Below, piece after piece: positions 1-9,599 of a stretch of 64,000 nt of DNA (its first letter is position 1; the number at the start of each line of letters is the position of its first letter). Made by a program: the position numbers and the translations under genes. Source of the DNA: Cliona cf. orientalis (taxonomy: Eukaryota > Porifera > Demospongiae > Clionaida > Clionaidae); the NCBI GenBank assembly GCA_963930775.1, contig OZ005692.1, positions 10,955,029 to 11,019,028 of the forward strand, written 5' to 3'. The notes under the pieces were generated by a model that worked only from the letters and a program-made list of their open reading frames with translations, was not told where the DNA came from and searched no databases.

Positions 1-292
1 TAGGTGGGTGGGGTTCGTAACTCGTCCTCCGCAAGGTCATGTGATTCTCCCAACCTACTGGCCTTATCGGTGAATGAGCTACATGTACTAGCTTGACTGA
101 CTCAAATTCGTTGAAGTACACTGTATCCTGAATTCTAACAAGTAATAATACAATATTATTTATACTATATCTTAGAATTACCTTCAGCCATCAGCAGCAC
201 GCACGGTCTAGTGGGCGTGTCACAATGTAATGCGGCATAATAATTTATTATATTTTTATCTGCCACTCCTTTGTTTTCAAGGTCGATTCCTG
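1..292 (+). promoter_or_regulatory. Conserved upstream block of RING-type NHL gene copy 1
   Basis: The block begins at or before base 1 with GGTGGGTGGGGTTCG and continues through GTCATGTGATTCTCCCAACC. It aligns with 58930-59216 upstream of the copy at 59217, and its first part recurs at 4974 and 26371. It ends with an intron acceptor (TTTTCAAG, about 272-281) just before the ATG at 293, and a GTAATA donor-like site follows TTCTAACAA near 141, so a 5'-UTR intron is likely. Promoter function is inferred from conservation only. Confidence 0.55.
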
Positions 293-2569
293 ATGGCTGA
301 GTCTCAATCTGTTGCCAAGCAAGCCCTGAAGAAGCTGGAGGACCAGCTGACCTGTGCCATCTGCCTCGATGCCTTCAAAGACCCCAAACTGCTCCAATGC
401 TTCCATGTCTACTGCAAGGACTGCCTCCAGCGACTGGTGGTCACAGACAGACAGGGACAACTCTCCCTACGCTGCCCCACCTGCCGACAATCCACCCTCC
501 TTCCCCCGGCTACTAGCGTGTCTGACCTCCAGCCGGCGTTCCATATCCACCACCTCTTTGAGATCCAAGACGCACTGGAGAAGGTGAAAGAGCCTCAAAA
601 GGTAATGTGTGGAAAGTGCAAGAAGGCAAAGCAAGCGGCCACGAGCTACTGCCGCGACTGTGGGGAATTTATCTGCGCCATGTGTACGACCATCCATAGC
701 AACTGGGACGACTTTGCCGGGCACGAGGTGGTAGCTCTTGAGCAGCTAGAGAGCAAAATGAAAGAGCTCGACGCTTTGAAGAAGGTGACCTTTTACTGCT
801 CCCTGCACAAAGGCAAGGAGCTCGTGATTTATTGTGAGACGTGTGAGGAGCTCATCTGCCACAACTGCACCGTCACAAAGCACTGCCGTCCAGAGCACAA
901 GTATAGCCTTGTGGACGACACTTTTGAGCAGCACAAAACTGAGATCGTTACGTCCCTAGAGCCAATCGAAAAGCAGGTTGGCGTCGTAAACAAGGCACTT
1001 GAAGAGCTAGGTCAACAATCGGCTGAGGTAGACAACCAACGTGGAAGGACAAAAACTGAAATTGCGCGATTGTTTCGACAAATTTACGACATTCTTGAAG
1101 CGCGGAAAGCTGACCTAGATAGTCAAGTCGATCAGATAGCGAATCAAAAGCTGAAGAATCTAGCCGCACAGAAAGATGAAGTGGAGACAGTTCAGACCCA
1201 GCTGGCCAGCTGTCTGTCATTTGTGAGGGAGAGCCTGAGGACAGGAAGCCAGGGAGAGGTGATGAAAATGAAGAAGACTGTCATGAAACAGATCAAGGAG
1301 ATGACAGACAACTTCAAGCCAGACATCCTGCCTCCCTGCGAAACAGCAAACATCAGATTCAAAGCATCTCCTGAGCTCACCCAAGCCTGCCAGCAGTTTG
1401 GAAGAGTATTTCTTCAGCAAATATCTCCAGAGAAATGCTGTGCCATAGGCAAAGGCCTGGAAGTAGCTAAGCTTGATGAGAGAGCCACTGCAGTCCTGCA
1501 TGTTGTTGATCAGAAAGGGAAGGCTTACAGCACACCAGTGGAGACTCTGACCTGTGAACTGGTATTAAAGAGCACTGGTGAGATGATAGACTGCTCTGTG
1601 AAGAAGACTGAAGCCAGTGGCCAGTATGAAATCAGCTACCAAGCCACCAGTCGAGGGAGGCACCAGCTGCACATCAAAGTGGAGGGGGAGCACATCAAAG
1701 GAAGCCCATTCCCTATCACTGTGATGCTACCAGTCCAGAAGCTGAGCACTCCAATCAAGATCATCAGTGGACTGAAAGGACCATACGGTGTGACAGTCAA
1801 CCAGAGAGGGGAGATCATAGTAGCCGAGAGGGATGGACACTGTATCTCCATCTTCAGCCCAGCAGGAGAGAAAATTTGTTCATTTGGCTCAAAAGGCTTA
1901 GGACTAGGACAGTTCAATGAACCTCATGGTGTAACAGTGGATGATGATGGCAACATACTGGTGGCTGATGTTAACAACCATTGTATTCAGAAGTTTACTT
2001 CTGATAATAAGCATATTATCACTAGTGTGGGGAGCCATGGCAGCAAACCTCTGCAATTTAACCTCCCAATAAGTATAGCCATTTCTCCAATCACTAAGAA
2101 AATTGCAATATCAGATTTCAGTAATTGTCGAGTTCAGATTCTTAATCCAGATCTGACATTCTACGGTATTATTGGCAGCAAGGGCAGTGGCAATGGACAG
2201 CTCAATGGGCCTCATGATACTGCATTTGATAGTGCAGGAAATATACATGTGACTGATGCCTTGAACAATTGTATTCAAGTCTTTAATCCTGAGGGACAGT
2301 TCTTGAGACAGTTTGGAAAATTAGGCAATGGTGATGGAGAACTAAACTTTCCCACAGGTATAAGCATTGACAGTGATGACACAGTGTATGTGGCTGAGGG
2401 TAACAACCATCGTGTTTCAGTATTCACACTCGAGGGAAAATTTCTGACATCATTTGGCAGCCGGGGAGTTGGACCGGGACAGTTTAATAATCCTCGTAGA
2501 ATAACAGTGGATAGGAATGGAATAATCTATGTTACTGATAGTTCTAATAAATGTATTCAAATCTTTTGA
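293..2569 (+). CDS. RING/B-box/filamin/NHL protein (TRIM2/3/71-like E3 ligase), copy 1
   Basis: A 758-residue single-exon protein. C3HC4 RING at residues 21-64 (C21, C24, C36, H38, C41, C44, C61, C64), first B-box at about 106-145, second B-box at about 169-206, coiled coil at about 210-340, filamin/ABP280 domain at about 378-478 with the signature VEGEHIKGSPF, and six NHL blades at about 488-758. The family acts as cytosolic ubiquitin ligases whose propeller binds RNA or protein. The open frame extends 21 codons upstream, but this ATG is chosen because copies at 5267 and 59217 start here, just after an intron acceptor. All zinc ligands are present, so ligase activity is plausible. Paralogues within the window are more similar to each other than any would be to a named orthologue, so no symbol is given. 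Confidence 0.93.
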   Translation: MAESQSVAKQALKKLEDQLTCAICLDAFKDPKLLQCFHVYCKDCLQRLVVTDRQGQLSLRCPTCRQSTLLPPATSVSDLQPAFHIHHLFEIQDALEKVKEPQKVMCGKCKKAKQAATSYCRDCGEFICAMCTTIHSNWDDFAGHEVVALEQLESKMKELDALKKVTFYCSLHKGKELVIYCETCEELICHNCTVTKHCRPEHKYSLVDDTFEQHKTEIVTSLEPIEKQVGVVNKALEELGQQSAEVDNQRGRTKTEIARLFRQIYDILEARKADLDSQVDQIANQKLKNLAAQKDEVETVQTQLASCLSFVRESLRTGSQGEVMKMKKTVMKQIKEMTDNFKPDILPPCETANIRFKASPELTQACQQFGRVFLQQISPEKCCAIGKGLEVAKLDERATAVLHVVDQKGKAYSTPVETLTCELVLKSTGEMIDCSVKKTEASGQYEISYQATSRGRHQLHIKVEGEHIKGSPFPITVMLPVQKLSTPIKIISGLKGPYGVTVNQRGEIIVAERDGHCISIFSPAGEKICSFGSKGLGLGQFNEPHGVTVDDDGNILVADVNNHCIQKFTSDNKHIITSVGSHGSKPLQFNLPISIAISPITKKIAISDFSNCRVQILNPDLTFYGIIGSKGSGNGQLNGPHDTAFDSAGNIHVTDALNNCIQVFNPEGQFLRQFGKLGNGDGELNFPTGISIDSDDTVYVAEGNNHRVSVFTLEGKFLTSFGSRGVGPGQFNNPRRITVDRNGIIYVTDSSNKCIQIF

Positions 2570-2761
2570 AATTCCCTAGTTAGTTTTATAATTTTACGTG
2601 CACTCTCTGACACTCATCTTCTTGTCTATTGCTATAACTACTTTTAATTTCCCTCATGTATAGTCACAAAAATAATAATTTTAGTCATTTATATTATAGG
2701 CCTGATGCATTATTTTAATGTAGTATGAATCTTATTGGCAAGAGTTTTATACACACTGTGA

Positions 2762-3050
2762 TCACACAGTTTCTCCTCTCCTTAGTTTGCCAAATGCCTC
2801 ACTGAGCATTTGATTATAGAGAGCAGCATAAGGGTTCATAGCTACAACTTGTTTCCCGGCAAATCTACTGCCTAATTTAGCTGCTGTCTTGAAGTCCTCC
2901 AGAGCTCCTTCATCACAACCCTGGAGCCTTCGGATCAGCCCCCACTGGGTGTATGCCAGCTCAGCAACTTTACCATTCCCTCTAGACAGCTGGATGGCCA
3001 CATCGAGAGACAGAGCTAAGTGTACCTGATGTTGGAGACGATAGACTTAG
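2762..3050 (-). pseudogene. TTC36 last-exon remnant
   Basis: The 79-residue frame matches the C-terminal exon of the TTC36 genes at 7841 and 61681, including the NPYAALYNQMLSEAFGKLRR segment. Exons 1 and 2 are absent. Relative to the intact copies there is a small deletion in the sequence GATCAGACACAGC, which shifts the frame, and the acceptor context differs. It is a tail-to-tail neighbour of the NHL gene, as in the other four cassettes. Confidence 0.8.
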
Positions 3051-4172
3051 AGTGGAGTGAAACTATATATCCGATAGTGAAGATAATAAGCAGGTGGCTC
3101 TTAATTAATCATTATTGAAAAATTAATGTAGCTTCTCAAAATCAATGTAGCTAACACACGGAATTTAGTTAAAAGGACCTAGGGAACAGTTGGAACCTAT
3201 TTTGTGTGCATGGCATCTAAAGCTACACACGCTGTGCAATACGTATCATGGTACCATTAGCGTGTCCAAAGAATTTCGAAAAGTTCTGAAAACTGGTACA
3301 AGGATGCTACAGGCATGAAGAGCAACCTTAGAGCAGCCGAACAATATGCATATTGCTGGGGATTTACTCCGTTTTCTTGGTTCTACAACCTTTTGAAGTT
3401 ACTCACTACTGTCTCTCTTTTTGCTCCTTGCATAGTACTACAGACATGGCACCATACAAACTATGGGCCACCAAGGGTCCCCAGAAAATCTACAATATCT
3501 CAGCTCTGGTTAGGAGTTCAATCACGAAACAAATTGCACTAGATAGCTCACAGAATGAGCTATCAATTGACCTCTTAACCATGTAAATTGGTTGCACAGA
3601 AGCGCCGCTAGCTTCATTTTTGTTTGTATTAAGTTTATATGGAGAAAGTGGTTTGGATGGGTATGCCATATTGCCTTGGCAAGTTGCAATGGTTTTATTT
3701 ACGATTGTGTTACAAATACTGTTGGATAGTACTTGCAAATAGCATGATAGTGGGACTTCAATGCTGCTTTAGGTTACTACTGAACCTGGGGCCTCTATCT
3801 TTAGAGCCCAGCAGAGTGAGTTTCTTTCCACAATACCAAGCTATAGCTATTAAACTATTTCTGTATCACTAAATCTGAATAAAATGACCTAAAAAGTATA
3901 TTCCACAAAAACATAGGCCATCAACGACTTGCAATGATGCATATTATTGAAATCAGCACTAGAAAAAACCTATATGTCACAGTAAGGACCACTAAAAGTT
4001 TTGGAGGTAATGAATACTCACAAACCTAGGCAGAAACAGCAGAAATAAGTGCCAGAAAAATTATGTATTGATGTTGCTTACCATCAAATCCAGAAAGTAC
4101 AGCAAAAGAGCTGCCGATTGACGTGCGAAGCATGGAAAACGGTCGAGAATTGGCTTGTGGATATGAAAATCT
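3051..4172. other. Intergenic, no gene recognised
   Basis: AT-rich sequence with short open frames up to 82 codons that lack homology, repeats or convincing splice contexts. The first half (about 3051-3300) resembles sequence at 26217-26360, so it belongs to the duplicated cassette. Confidence 0.5.
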
Positions 4173-4475
4173 TAGCCTCGTACCCAGGCCCGGAAGGAGG
4201 AGAAAAGAGGGCCTGGTACCAATTGCACGCGCATGCGCCAACTACCCCAAGGTGCCGCGAACTACTGTACGCTTTTTCGCCCTCCTCAAGCGGCCTAGGG
4301 TACGAGGCTACACCGATACGACATCGCTTCGTATCCTAGGCGCGAGAGGAGAGCGAAAAAGCGTACAGTCGTTCGCGGCACCCCAGGTTTTCTTGGGGTA
4401 GTTGGCGCATGCGCGTGCAATAGGTACCAGGCCCTTTCTCCTCCCCCTCGATCAAAGGGCCTGGGTACGAGGCTA
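4173..4475. mobile_element. Foldback MITE, 9-bp target duplication (Mutator-like)
   Basis: Ends are TAGCCTCGTACCCAGGC and its inverse. The element folds along almost its whole length (arms of about 140 bp, one arm carrying a small insertion). It is flanked by the direct repeat TGAAAATCT at 4164-4172 and 4476-4484. A 9-bp duplication with long inverted arms points to the Mutator/MULE superfamily. No coding capacity. Confidence 0.85.
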
Positions 4476-4515
4476 TGAAAATCTGTAATGTCACTTTATG
4501 GTGCCGCGTTTAGAT

Positions 4516-4887
4516 TAGTCTCGTCCCCAGACCCCACCCCCAAAAAGGAGGAAGAGGGTCTGGTGACATTTGAGCGCTTTCTTGGTTCTTGCAAGCTCAG
4601 CATTCTTACTTTTGCGAAAGCCAATCAGATTGCAGTTCCACGATTTTCATGTGACCTTGCATCTGGTCGCGCAGCAACGATCGTGCAATGTCAGCTGGCG
4701 GTTTAGCGCTATTACCAATGAGGACGCAGTTCTTTGATTGTGCATTGCATTGCGTAGCAACGTGGGACTGGCACGTGATTGATTGCATAATATTGGCATG
4801 AAATCACGCGCCTGTACAACCAAGAAATCGTTCCAATGTCACCAGACCCTTCCCCGCGCGGGGATTTGGGGGCTGGGTACGAGACTA
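4516..4887. mobile_element. MITE with TAGTCTCGT ends, 9-bp target duplication
   Basis: Ends TAGTCTCGTCCCCAG and CTGGGTACGAGACTA are inverted, and subterminal GGGTCTGGTGACATT is also inverted (near 4556 and 4835). Flanked by CGTTTAGAT at 4507-4515 and 4888-4896. It is related to the neighbouring element through its termini and inserted only 40 bp away. Interior is non-coding. Confidence 0.85.
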
Positions 4888-4973
4888 CGTTTAGATAGAG
4901 TTAACGTGTAAAAAACAAGCGACGCATTTTTGCGGGTTATAATTGTCCTTTGGACTCGCTAGTACTGGTGCAG

Positions 4974-5266
4974 CAGGTGGGTGGGGCTCATCTCTTCACG
5001 CCCACGCAGTCATGTGATTTTTTTTTGGCGACCTCTAGCCAGACGCTCTGATCTGATCTGCTCGTCGCATCCAGCCTTTGCTAGCTGACTGTAAATACCT
5101 CGCTGAACCCTTTGAAGCTGTACCGTGGGATCTGACCTCGCTATAAGTGAGTATCAGTGATATTCAGTATAAATTATTGTCATGATTTGCAAACATTTCG
5201 GAAAATGTGGGTGTGTCAATGGGATTGACGAGCTCTTTTGTGCTATGTTTTTAGATTTAATTTCCG
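4974..5266 (+). promoter_or_regulatory. Conserved upstream block of RING-type NHL gene copy 2
   Basis: Contains AGGTGGGTGGGGCTCATC and GCAGTCATGTGATT, shared with 26371-26540 almost base for base and with the other copies more loosely. A donor-like GTGAGT near 5147 and the acceptor TGTTTTTAG near 5244-5252 suggest a 5'-UTR intron of about 100 bp. The ATG follows 14 bases after the acceptor. Confidence 0.55.
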
Positions 5267-7543
5267 ATGGCTGAGTCTCAATCTGTAGCCAAGCAAGCCC
5301 TGAAGAAGCTGGAGGACCAGCTGACCTGTGCCATCTGCCTCGATGCCTTCAAAGACCCCAAACTGCTCCAATGCTTCCATGTCTACTGCAAGGACTGCCT
5401 CCAGCGACTGGTGGTCACAGACAGACAGGGACAACTCTCCCTACGCTGCCCCACCTGCCGACAATCCACCCTCCTTCCCTCGGCTACTAGTGTGTCTGAC
5501 CTCCAGCCAGCGTTCCATATCCACCACCTCTTTGAGATCCAAGACGCACTGGAGAAGGTGAAAGAGCCTCAAAAGGTAATGTGTGGAAAGTGCAAGAAGG
5601 CTAAGCAAGCGGCCACGAGCTACTGCCGCGACTGTGGGGAATTTATCTGCGCCATGTGTACGACCATCCATAGCAACTGGGACGACTTTGCCGGGCACGA
5701 GGTGGTAGCTCTAGAGCAGCTAGAGAGCAAAATGAAAGAGCTCGACGCTTTGAAGAAGGTGACCTTTTACTGCTCCCTGCACAAAGGCAAGGAGCTCGAG
5801 ATTTATTGCGAGACGTGTGAGGAGCTCATCTGCCACAACTGTACTGTCACAAAGCACTGCCGTCCAGAGCACAAGTATAGCCTCGTGGACGACACTTTTG
5901 AGCAGCACAAAGCTGAGATCGTCACGTTCCTAGAGCCAATCGAAAAGCAGGTCGGCATCGTAAACAAGGCACTTGAAGAGCTAGGGCAGCAATCGGCTGA
6001 GGTAGACGACCAGCGCGGAAGGACAAAAACTGAAATTGCGCGATTATTTCGACAAATTTACGACGTTCTTGAAGCGCGAAAGGCTGACCTGGACAGTCAA
6101 GTCGATCAGCTTGCAAATCAAAAGCTGAAGAATCTAGCCGCACAGAAAGATGAAGTGGAGACAGTTCAGACCCAGCTGACCAGCTGTCTGTCATTTGTGA
6201 GGGAGAGCCTGAGGACAGGAAGCCAGGGAGAGGTGATGAAAATGAAGAAGACCGTCATGAAACAGATCAAGGAGATGACAGACAATTTCAAACCAGACAT
6301 GCTACCTCCCTATGAGTGTGCCAATGTCAGATTCAAAGCATCTCCTGAGCTACTCAAAGTCTGCCAGCAGTTTGGAAGAGTAGTTCTCCAGCAAACATCT
6401 CCAGAGAAATGCTATGCCACAGGCAAAGGCCTGGAGGTAGCTAAGCCTGGTGAGAGAGCCACTGCAGTCCTGCACGTTCTCAATGAGAAAGGGAAGGCTT
6501 GCAGTACACCAGTGGAGACTCTGACCTGTGAACTGGTATCAGAGAGCAGTGGTGAGAAGATAGACTGCTCTGTGAAGAAGACTGAAGCCAGTGGCCAGTA
6601 TAAGATCAGCTACCAAGCCACCAGTGGGAGGAGGCACCAGCTGCACATCAAAGTGGAGGGGAAGCACATCAAAGGAAGCCCATTCCCTGTTACTGTGAAG
6701 CTACCAGTCCAGAAGCTAGGCACTCCAATTAAGACCATCAGTGGACTGAAGGAGCCATGGGGTGTTGCAATCAACAAGAGGGGAGAGATTTTGGCAGCTG
6801 AGCGAAATGCACACTGCATCTCCATCTTCAGTCTAACTGGAGAGAAACTTGGATCATTTGGCTCAAAAGGCTGTGGACCAGGACAGTTCAGTGAACCTCG
6901 TGGTGTAGCCATTGATGATGATGGTAATATTCTGGTGGCAGAGTGCAATCATCATACTCCGCAGAAGTTTACGCCCGAACATAAGTTTTTCGTAAGCGTA
7001 GGTAACCATGGCAGCAATCGTTCACAGTTTGGCACCCCTTCTGGTATAGCTATTTCTCCCATAAGCAAGAAAGTTGTTGTACCTGATCACTTTCATCATC
7101 GAGTTCAGATTCTTAATCCAGATCTGACATTCCATAGTACTATCGGCAGCCAGGGACATGGCAAAGGACAGTTTTTTTACCCCCATGATGTAGCATTTGA
7201 CAGCACAGGAAATATGTATGTGACTGATCCTTCAAATCATCGTGTTCAAGTCTTTAATCCTGAGGGACAGTTCTTGCGACAATTCGGTAAGGCAGGTCGT
7301 GGTGATGGAGAACTGAACTACCCTGCAGGTATCGGCATTGACAGTGATGACACAGTGTATGTGGTTGAGTATACCAATAATCGTGTTTCAGTATTCACAT
7401 GTGAGGGAAAATTTTTGACATCATTTGGCCACCATGGAGATGGACCAGGACAATTCAACAATCCTCGTGGATTGACAGTGGATAAAAAGAATGGATTGAT
7501 TTATGTTTCTGATAGTGGTAATAATCGTGTTCAAATCTTTTAA
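5267..7543 (+). CDS. RING/B-box/filamin/NHL protein, copy 2
   Basis: 758 residues, collinear with copy 1. RING, B-box and coiled-coil sequences are nearly identical to copy 1, whereas the NHL half has many changes concentrated in the blade loops (blade 2 VAECNHHTPQ, blade 3 VPDHFHHRVQ, blade 5 VVEYTNNRVS). All RING zinc ligands are intact. The likely role is a cytosolic E3 ligase with an NHL propeller choosing the target. It is tail-to-tail with TTC36 at 7841. The strong contrast between conserved N-terminus and divergent propeller suggests gene conversion in one part and diversifying selection in the other. Confidence 0.93.
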   Translation: MAESQSVAKQALKKLEDQLTCAICLDAFKDPKLLQCFHVYCKDCLQRLVVTDRQGQLSLRCPTCRQSTLLPSATSVSDLQPAFHIHHLFEIQDALEKVKEPQKVMCGKCKKAKQAATSYCRDCGEFICAMCTTIHSNWDDFAGHEVVALEQLESKMKELDALKKVTFYCSLHKGKELEIYCETCEELICHNCTVTKHCRPEHKYSLVDDTFEQHKAEIVTFLEPIEKQVGIVNKALEELGQQSAEVDDQRGRTKTEIARLFRQIYDVLEARKADLDSQVDQLANQKLKNLAAQKDEVETVQTQLTSCLSFVRESLRTGSQGEVMKMKKTVMKQIKEMTDNFKPDMLPPYECANVRFKASPELLKVCQQFGRVVLQQTSPEKCYATGKGLEVAKPGERATAVLHVLNEKGKACSTPVETLTCELVSESSGEKIDCSVKKTEASGQYKISYQATSGRRHQLHIKVEGKHIKGSPFPVTVKLPVQKLGTPIKTISGLKEPWGVAINKRGEILAAERNAHCISIFSLTGEKLGSFGSKGCGPGQFSEPRGVAIDDDGNILVAECNHHTPQKFTPEHKFFVSVGNHGSNRSQFGTPSGIAISPISKKVVVPDHFHHRVQILNPDLTFHSTIGSQGHGKGQFFYPHDVAFDSTGNMYVTDPSNHRVQVFNPEGQFLRQFGKAGRGDGELNYPAGIGIDSDDTVYVVEYTNNRVSVFTCEGKFLTSFGHHGDGPGQFNNPRGLTVDKKNGLIYVSDSGNNRVQIF

Positions 7544-7840
7544 AGTCCTTATATTAAATTGTGACATTGTGGTTTACAAGAATTTATTATTATGTCACAT
7601 GTTTGTAGTTTCACCTCTCCTTTGTTTATCCAAAAATTAGTATGTACTCAGGTTATGAAATAATTATTGTTCTTGTTCATACGGAAGTATAATTATTAAG
7701 TCTTAAAAATGAAGATACACTATCACTATCTCTGATAAAAAAATATTCTTAAATCTTCATGCAAAATTTGTGTAAAATAAAAACAATTGTTATAATTAAA
7801 ATACTCTAATAGTTGTAGCCAATTAATGAAAGTGCCATGA

Positions 7841-8983
7841 TCATGTAGCTTCTCCTCTCCTTAGTTTGCCGAATGCCTCGCTGAGCATTTGGTTACAGAG
7901 AGCAGCATAAGGGTTCATAGCTACAACTTGTTTCCCGGCAAATCTACTGCCTAGTTTAGCTGCTATCTTAAAGTCCTCCAGAGCTCCCTCGTCACAGCCC
8001 TGGAGCCTTCGGATCAGCCCACGCTGGGTGTATGCCAGCTCAGCAACTTTACCATGGCCTCCAGACAATTGGATGGCCACGTCGAGATCAGACACAGCTA
8101 AGTCTACTTGATTCTGGAGACGATAGACCTACAAGAGAGGAATGATTAATCACTGTAAAACCATAAATCAATAGTCACACGAGTCCTTTCCTGTGCCTAT
8201 TCAAAGCATTTTTTAAAAGCCACTTACTATAGAGCGACTGCGGGTGACGTCATCGCCCATATAAACCAATGTAAATTTTCATGTAAATTCACTTCCGCAT
8301 GGCAAGCAAGACTCGTGTACAAATGTGTGCCATACTCGAGCCACAGTTACAGTTCTTCTGAAATTGCTATACATATGGATGCCTTTCCACTGGTTTATAT
8401 TACTGCTATGCTAGTTTATGAAAAATTCGAAGATAGCCCTACAAAGTGAGCGATTCAGTTTGAATTTGCCATGTGGAAGTGAATGTCATTGCAGTCGCTC
8501 TATAATTAACACTGGGCTTGGTACAAGGGATTCTCTCTCTCTCTCCCACCCCCATCCCTCTCCCTCCCCTCACCTGTGCTCTATTGTTATAAGGTGAGGC
8601 ATAGTTTGGTGCCACAGTGATGGCCTGGTTGAGTAGCTCAAGAGCGTCTCCCAGGCTACCTCCCTCCGCCGCCTTCACAGCCTCCACCTCCAGCAGCTTA
8701 GCACGCTTCACCTCCTCACTCTCAGCCTCACCGATCACACCATCACCAGCATCACCATTCTCACCCAGCTGAAAAATAAATGATCAATGAATTGCTAAAT
8801 ATGTGATTTGTCTGGCCCTTTGAGGCTACAAAGCACAGTGTTTGATTTTGTCCAAAAATCTCGCTGATATTGAAAAGATAAGTTACTTTCACTATCTTTA
8901 CTTACGTCTAGTCCTCCTACTGGATTCTCTGGGTTGAAGATGGCCTCCAGTACCTGATCATCGCGAGAGAACCGACTGGCCAT
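7841..8983 (-). CDS. TTC36: TTC36, tetratricopeptide repeat protein 36
   Basis: Three exons, complement of 7841-8128, 8574-8768 and 8906-8983, all phase 0 with consensus sites (GACGTAAGT and CACAGGTGAGG donors; TTTCAG and TTGTAG acceptors). The 186-residue product is close to the usual length of about 189. The N-terminus has VLEAIFNPENPVGGLD, followed by TPR helices (ALELLNQAITVAPNYASPYNNRAQ), and the C-terminus is NPYAALCNQMLSEAFGKLRR, all hallmarks of the family. TPR proteins of this type bind Hsp70; the function in this organism is unknown. Its start codon lies 83 bp from that of the divergent LRRC57 gene. Confidence 0.93.
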
Positions 8984-9066
8984 CTTAGAACTGCCAAGTC
9001 AGCAAAAAAATATTATTTTGGAGTGCTTCATTTGGAATAACGCTTCGTGGGCGGAGCTATGCAAAA
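8984..9066. promoter_or_regulatory. Bidirectional TTC36/LRRC57 promoter interval
   Basis: Only 83 bp separate the two divergent start codons, and the same arrangement recurs with 81 bp at 62601-62681. Both contain TTCGTGGGCGGAGCTATGCAAAAA close to the LRRC57 start, with a GC-box-like GGGCGG core. Shared transcriptional control is inferred from spacing. Confidence 0.6.
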
Positions 9067-9404
9067 ATGGGGAATAGTCCTAGTGCAGTAGGCCAGAGAA
9101 TAGAACACGGCTCTAAGACTGGAGTCTGCTCTCTCAGAGAGCTCAAGCTTGAGAGGGTAAGTACTGAAAAGCTTAGGTATCTTCTAGAGTTTAACGTACT
9201 ACAAAAAATAACTTGCCATACAATACATCGATCAGATATGATATACATGTAAATTTGGTGTGTTCTAGCTCCCTGAGGAGCTGCTTTCTGTCAAAGGCAC
9301 TCTTAGGACTCTAGATGTGTCGGTGAACAGGCTTACTGTCCTACCACCTTCTATTGGAGATTTCAACAATTTACGAACCCTCAACCTTTCTCAAAACAGA
9401 CTGA
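9067..9404 (+). CDS. LRRC57: LRRC57-like leucine-rich repeat protein, exons 1-2
   Basis: Exon 1 (9067-9156) encodes MGNSPSAVGQRIEHGSKTGV and continues to residue 30; the MGNS start (N-myristoylation type) and KTGV fit LRRC57. Exon 2 (9269-9404) encodes LRR sequence such as LRTLDVSVNRLTVLPPSIG and LRTLNLSQNRLS and ends in phase 1 at a GTGAGT donor. The next exon in family order is at 17011, 7.6 kb away, beyond a deaminase gene and a retrotransposon, and it is truncated there. This copy therefore probably no longer makes a full protein. Confidence 0.85.
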
Positions 9405-9599
9405 GTGAGTTGCCAACAATTTTATTTAACTTGTAATATGATAATCATTATAATCTATATTGATTAAAATAATGAGAAGAGGTCTGAAGATATAATAGTA
9501 AAAAATATATAGCATAATGATAGTGAGTTTCTATATATTGATAAATAATATAAATAGGATATTGATAGTGAGTTTCTATATAAATGGGCTGTTAGTTAA

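Noticed and set aside
3315..3872. Overlapping 70-80-codon open frames near 3.3-3.9 kb
   Set aside because: No homology, no codon or splice evidence, AT-rich context.
4049..4706. Several 70-96-codon open frames
   Set aside because: They lie inside the two foldback MITEs and reflect palindromic sequence.
6610..6948. Antisense open frames over the filamin/NHL genes, present in every copy
   Set aside because: They recur because the sense sequence is duplicated; no start context, splice sites or family features.
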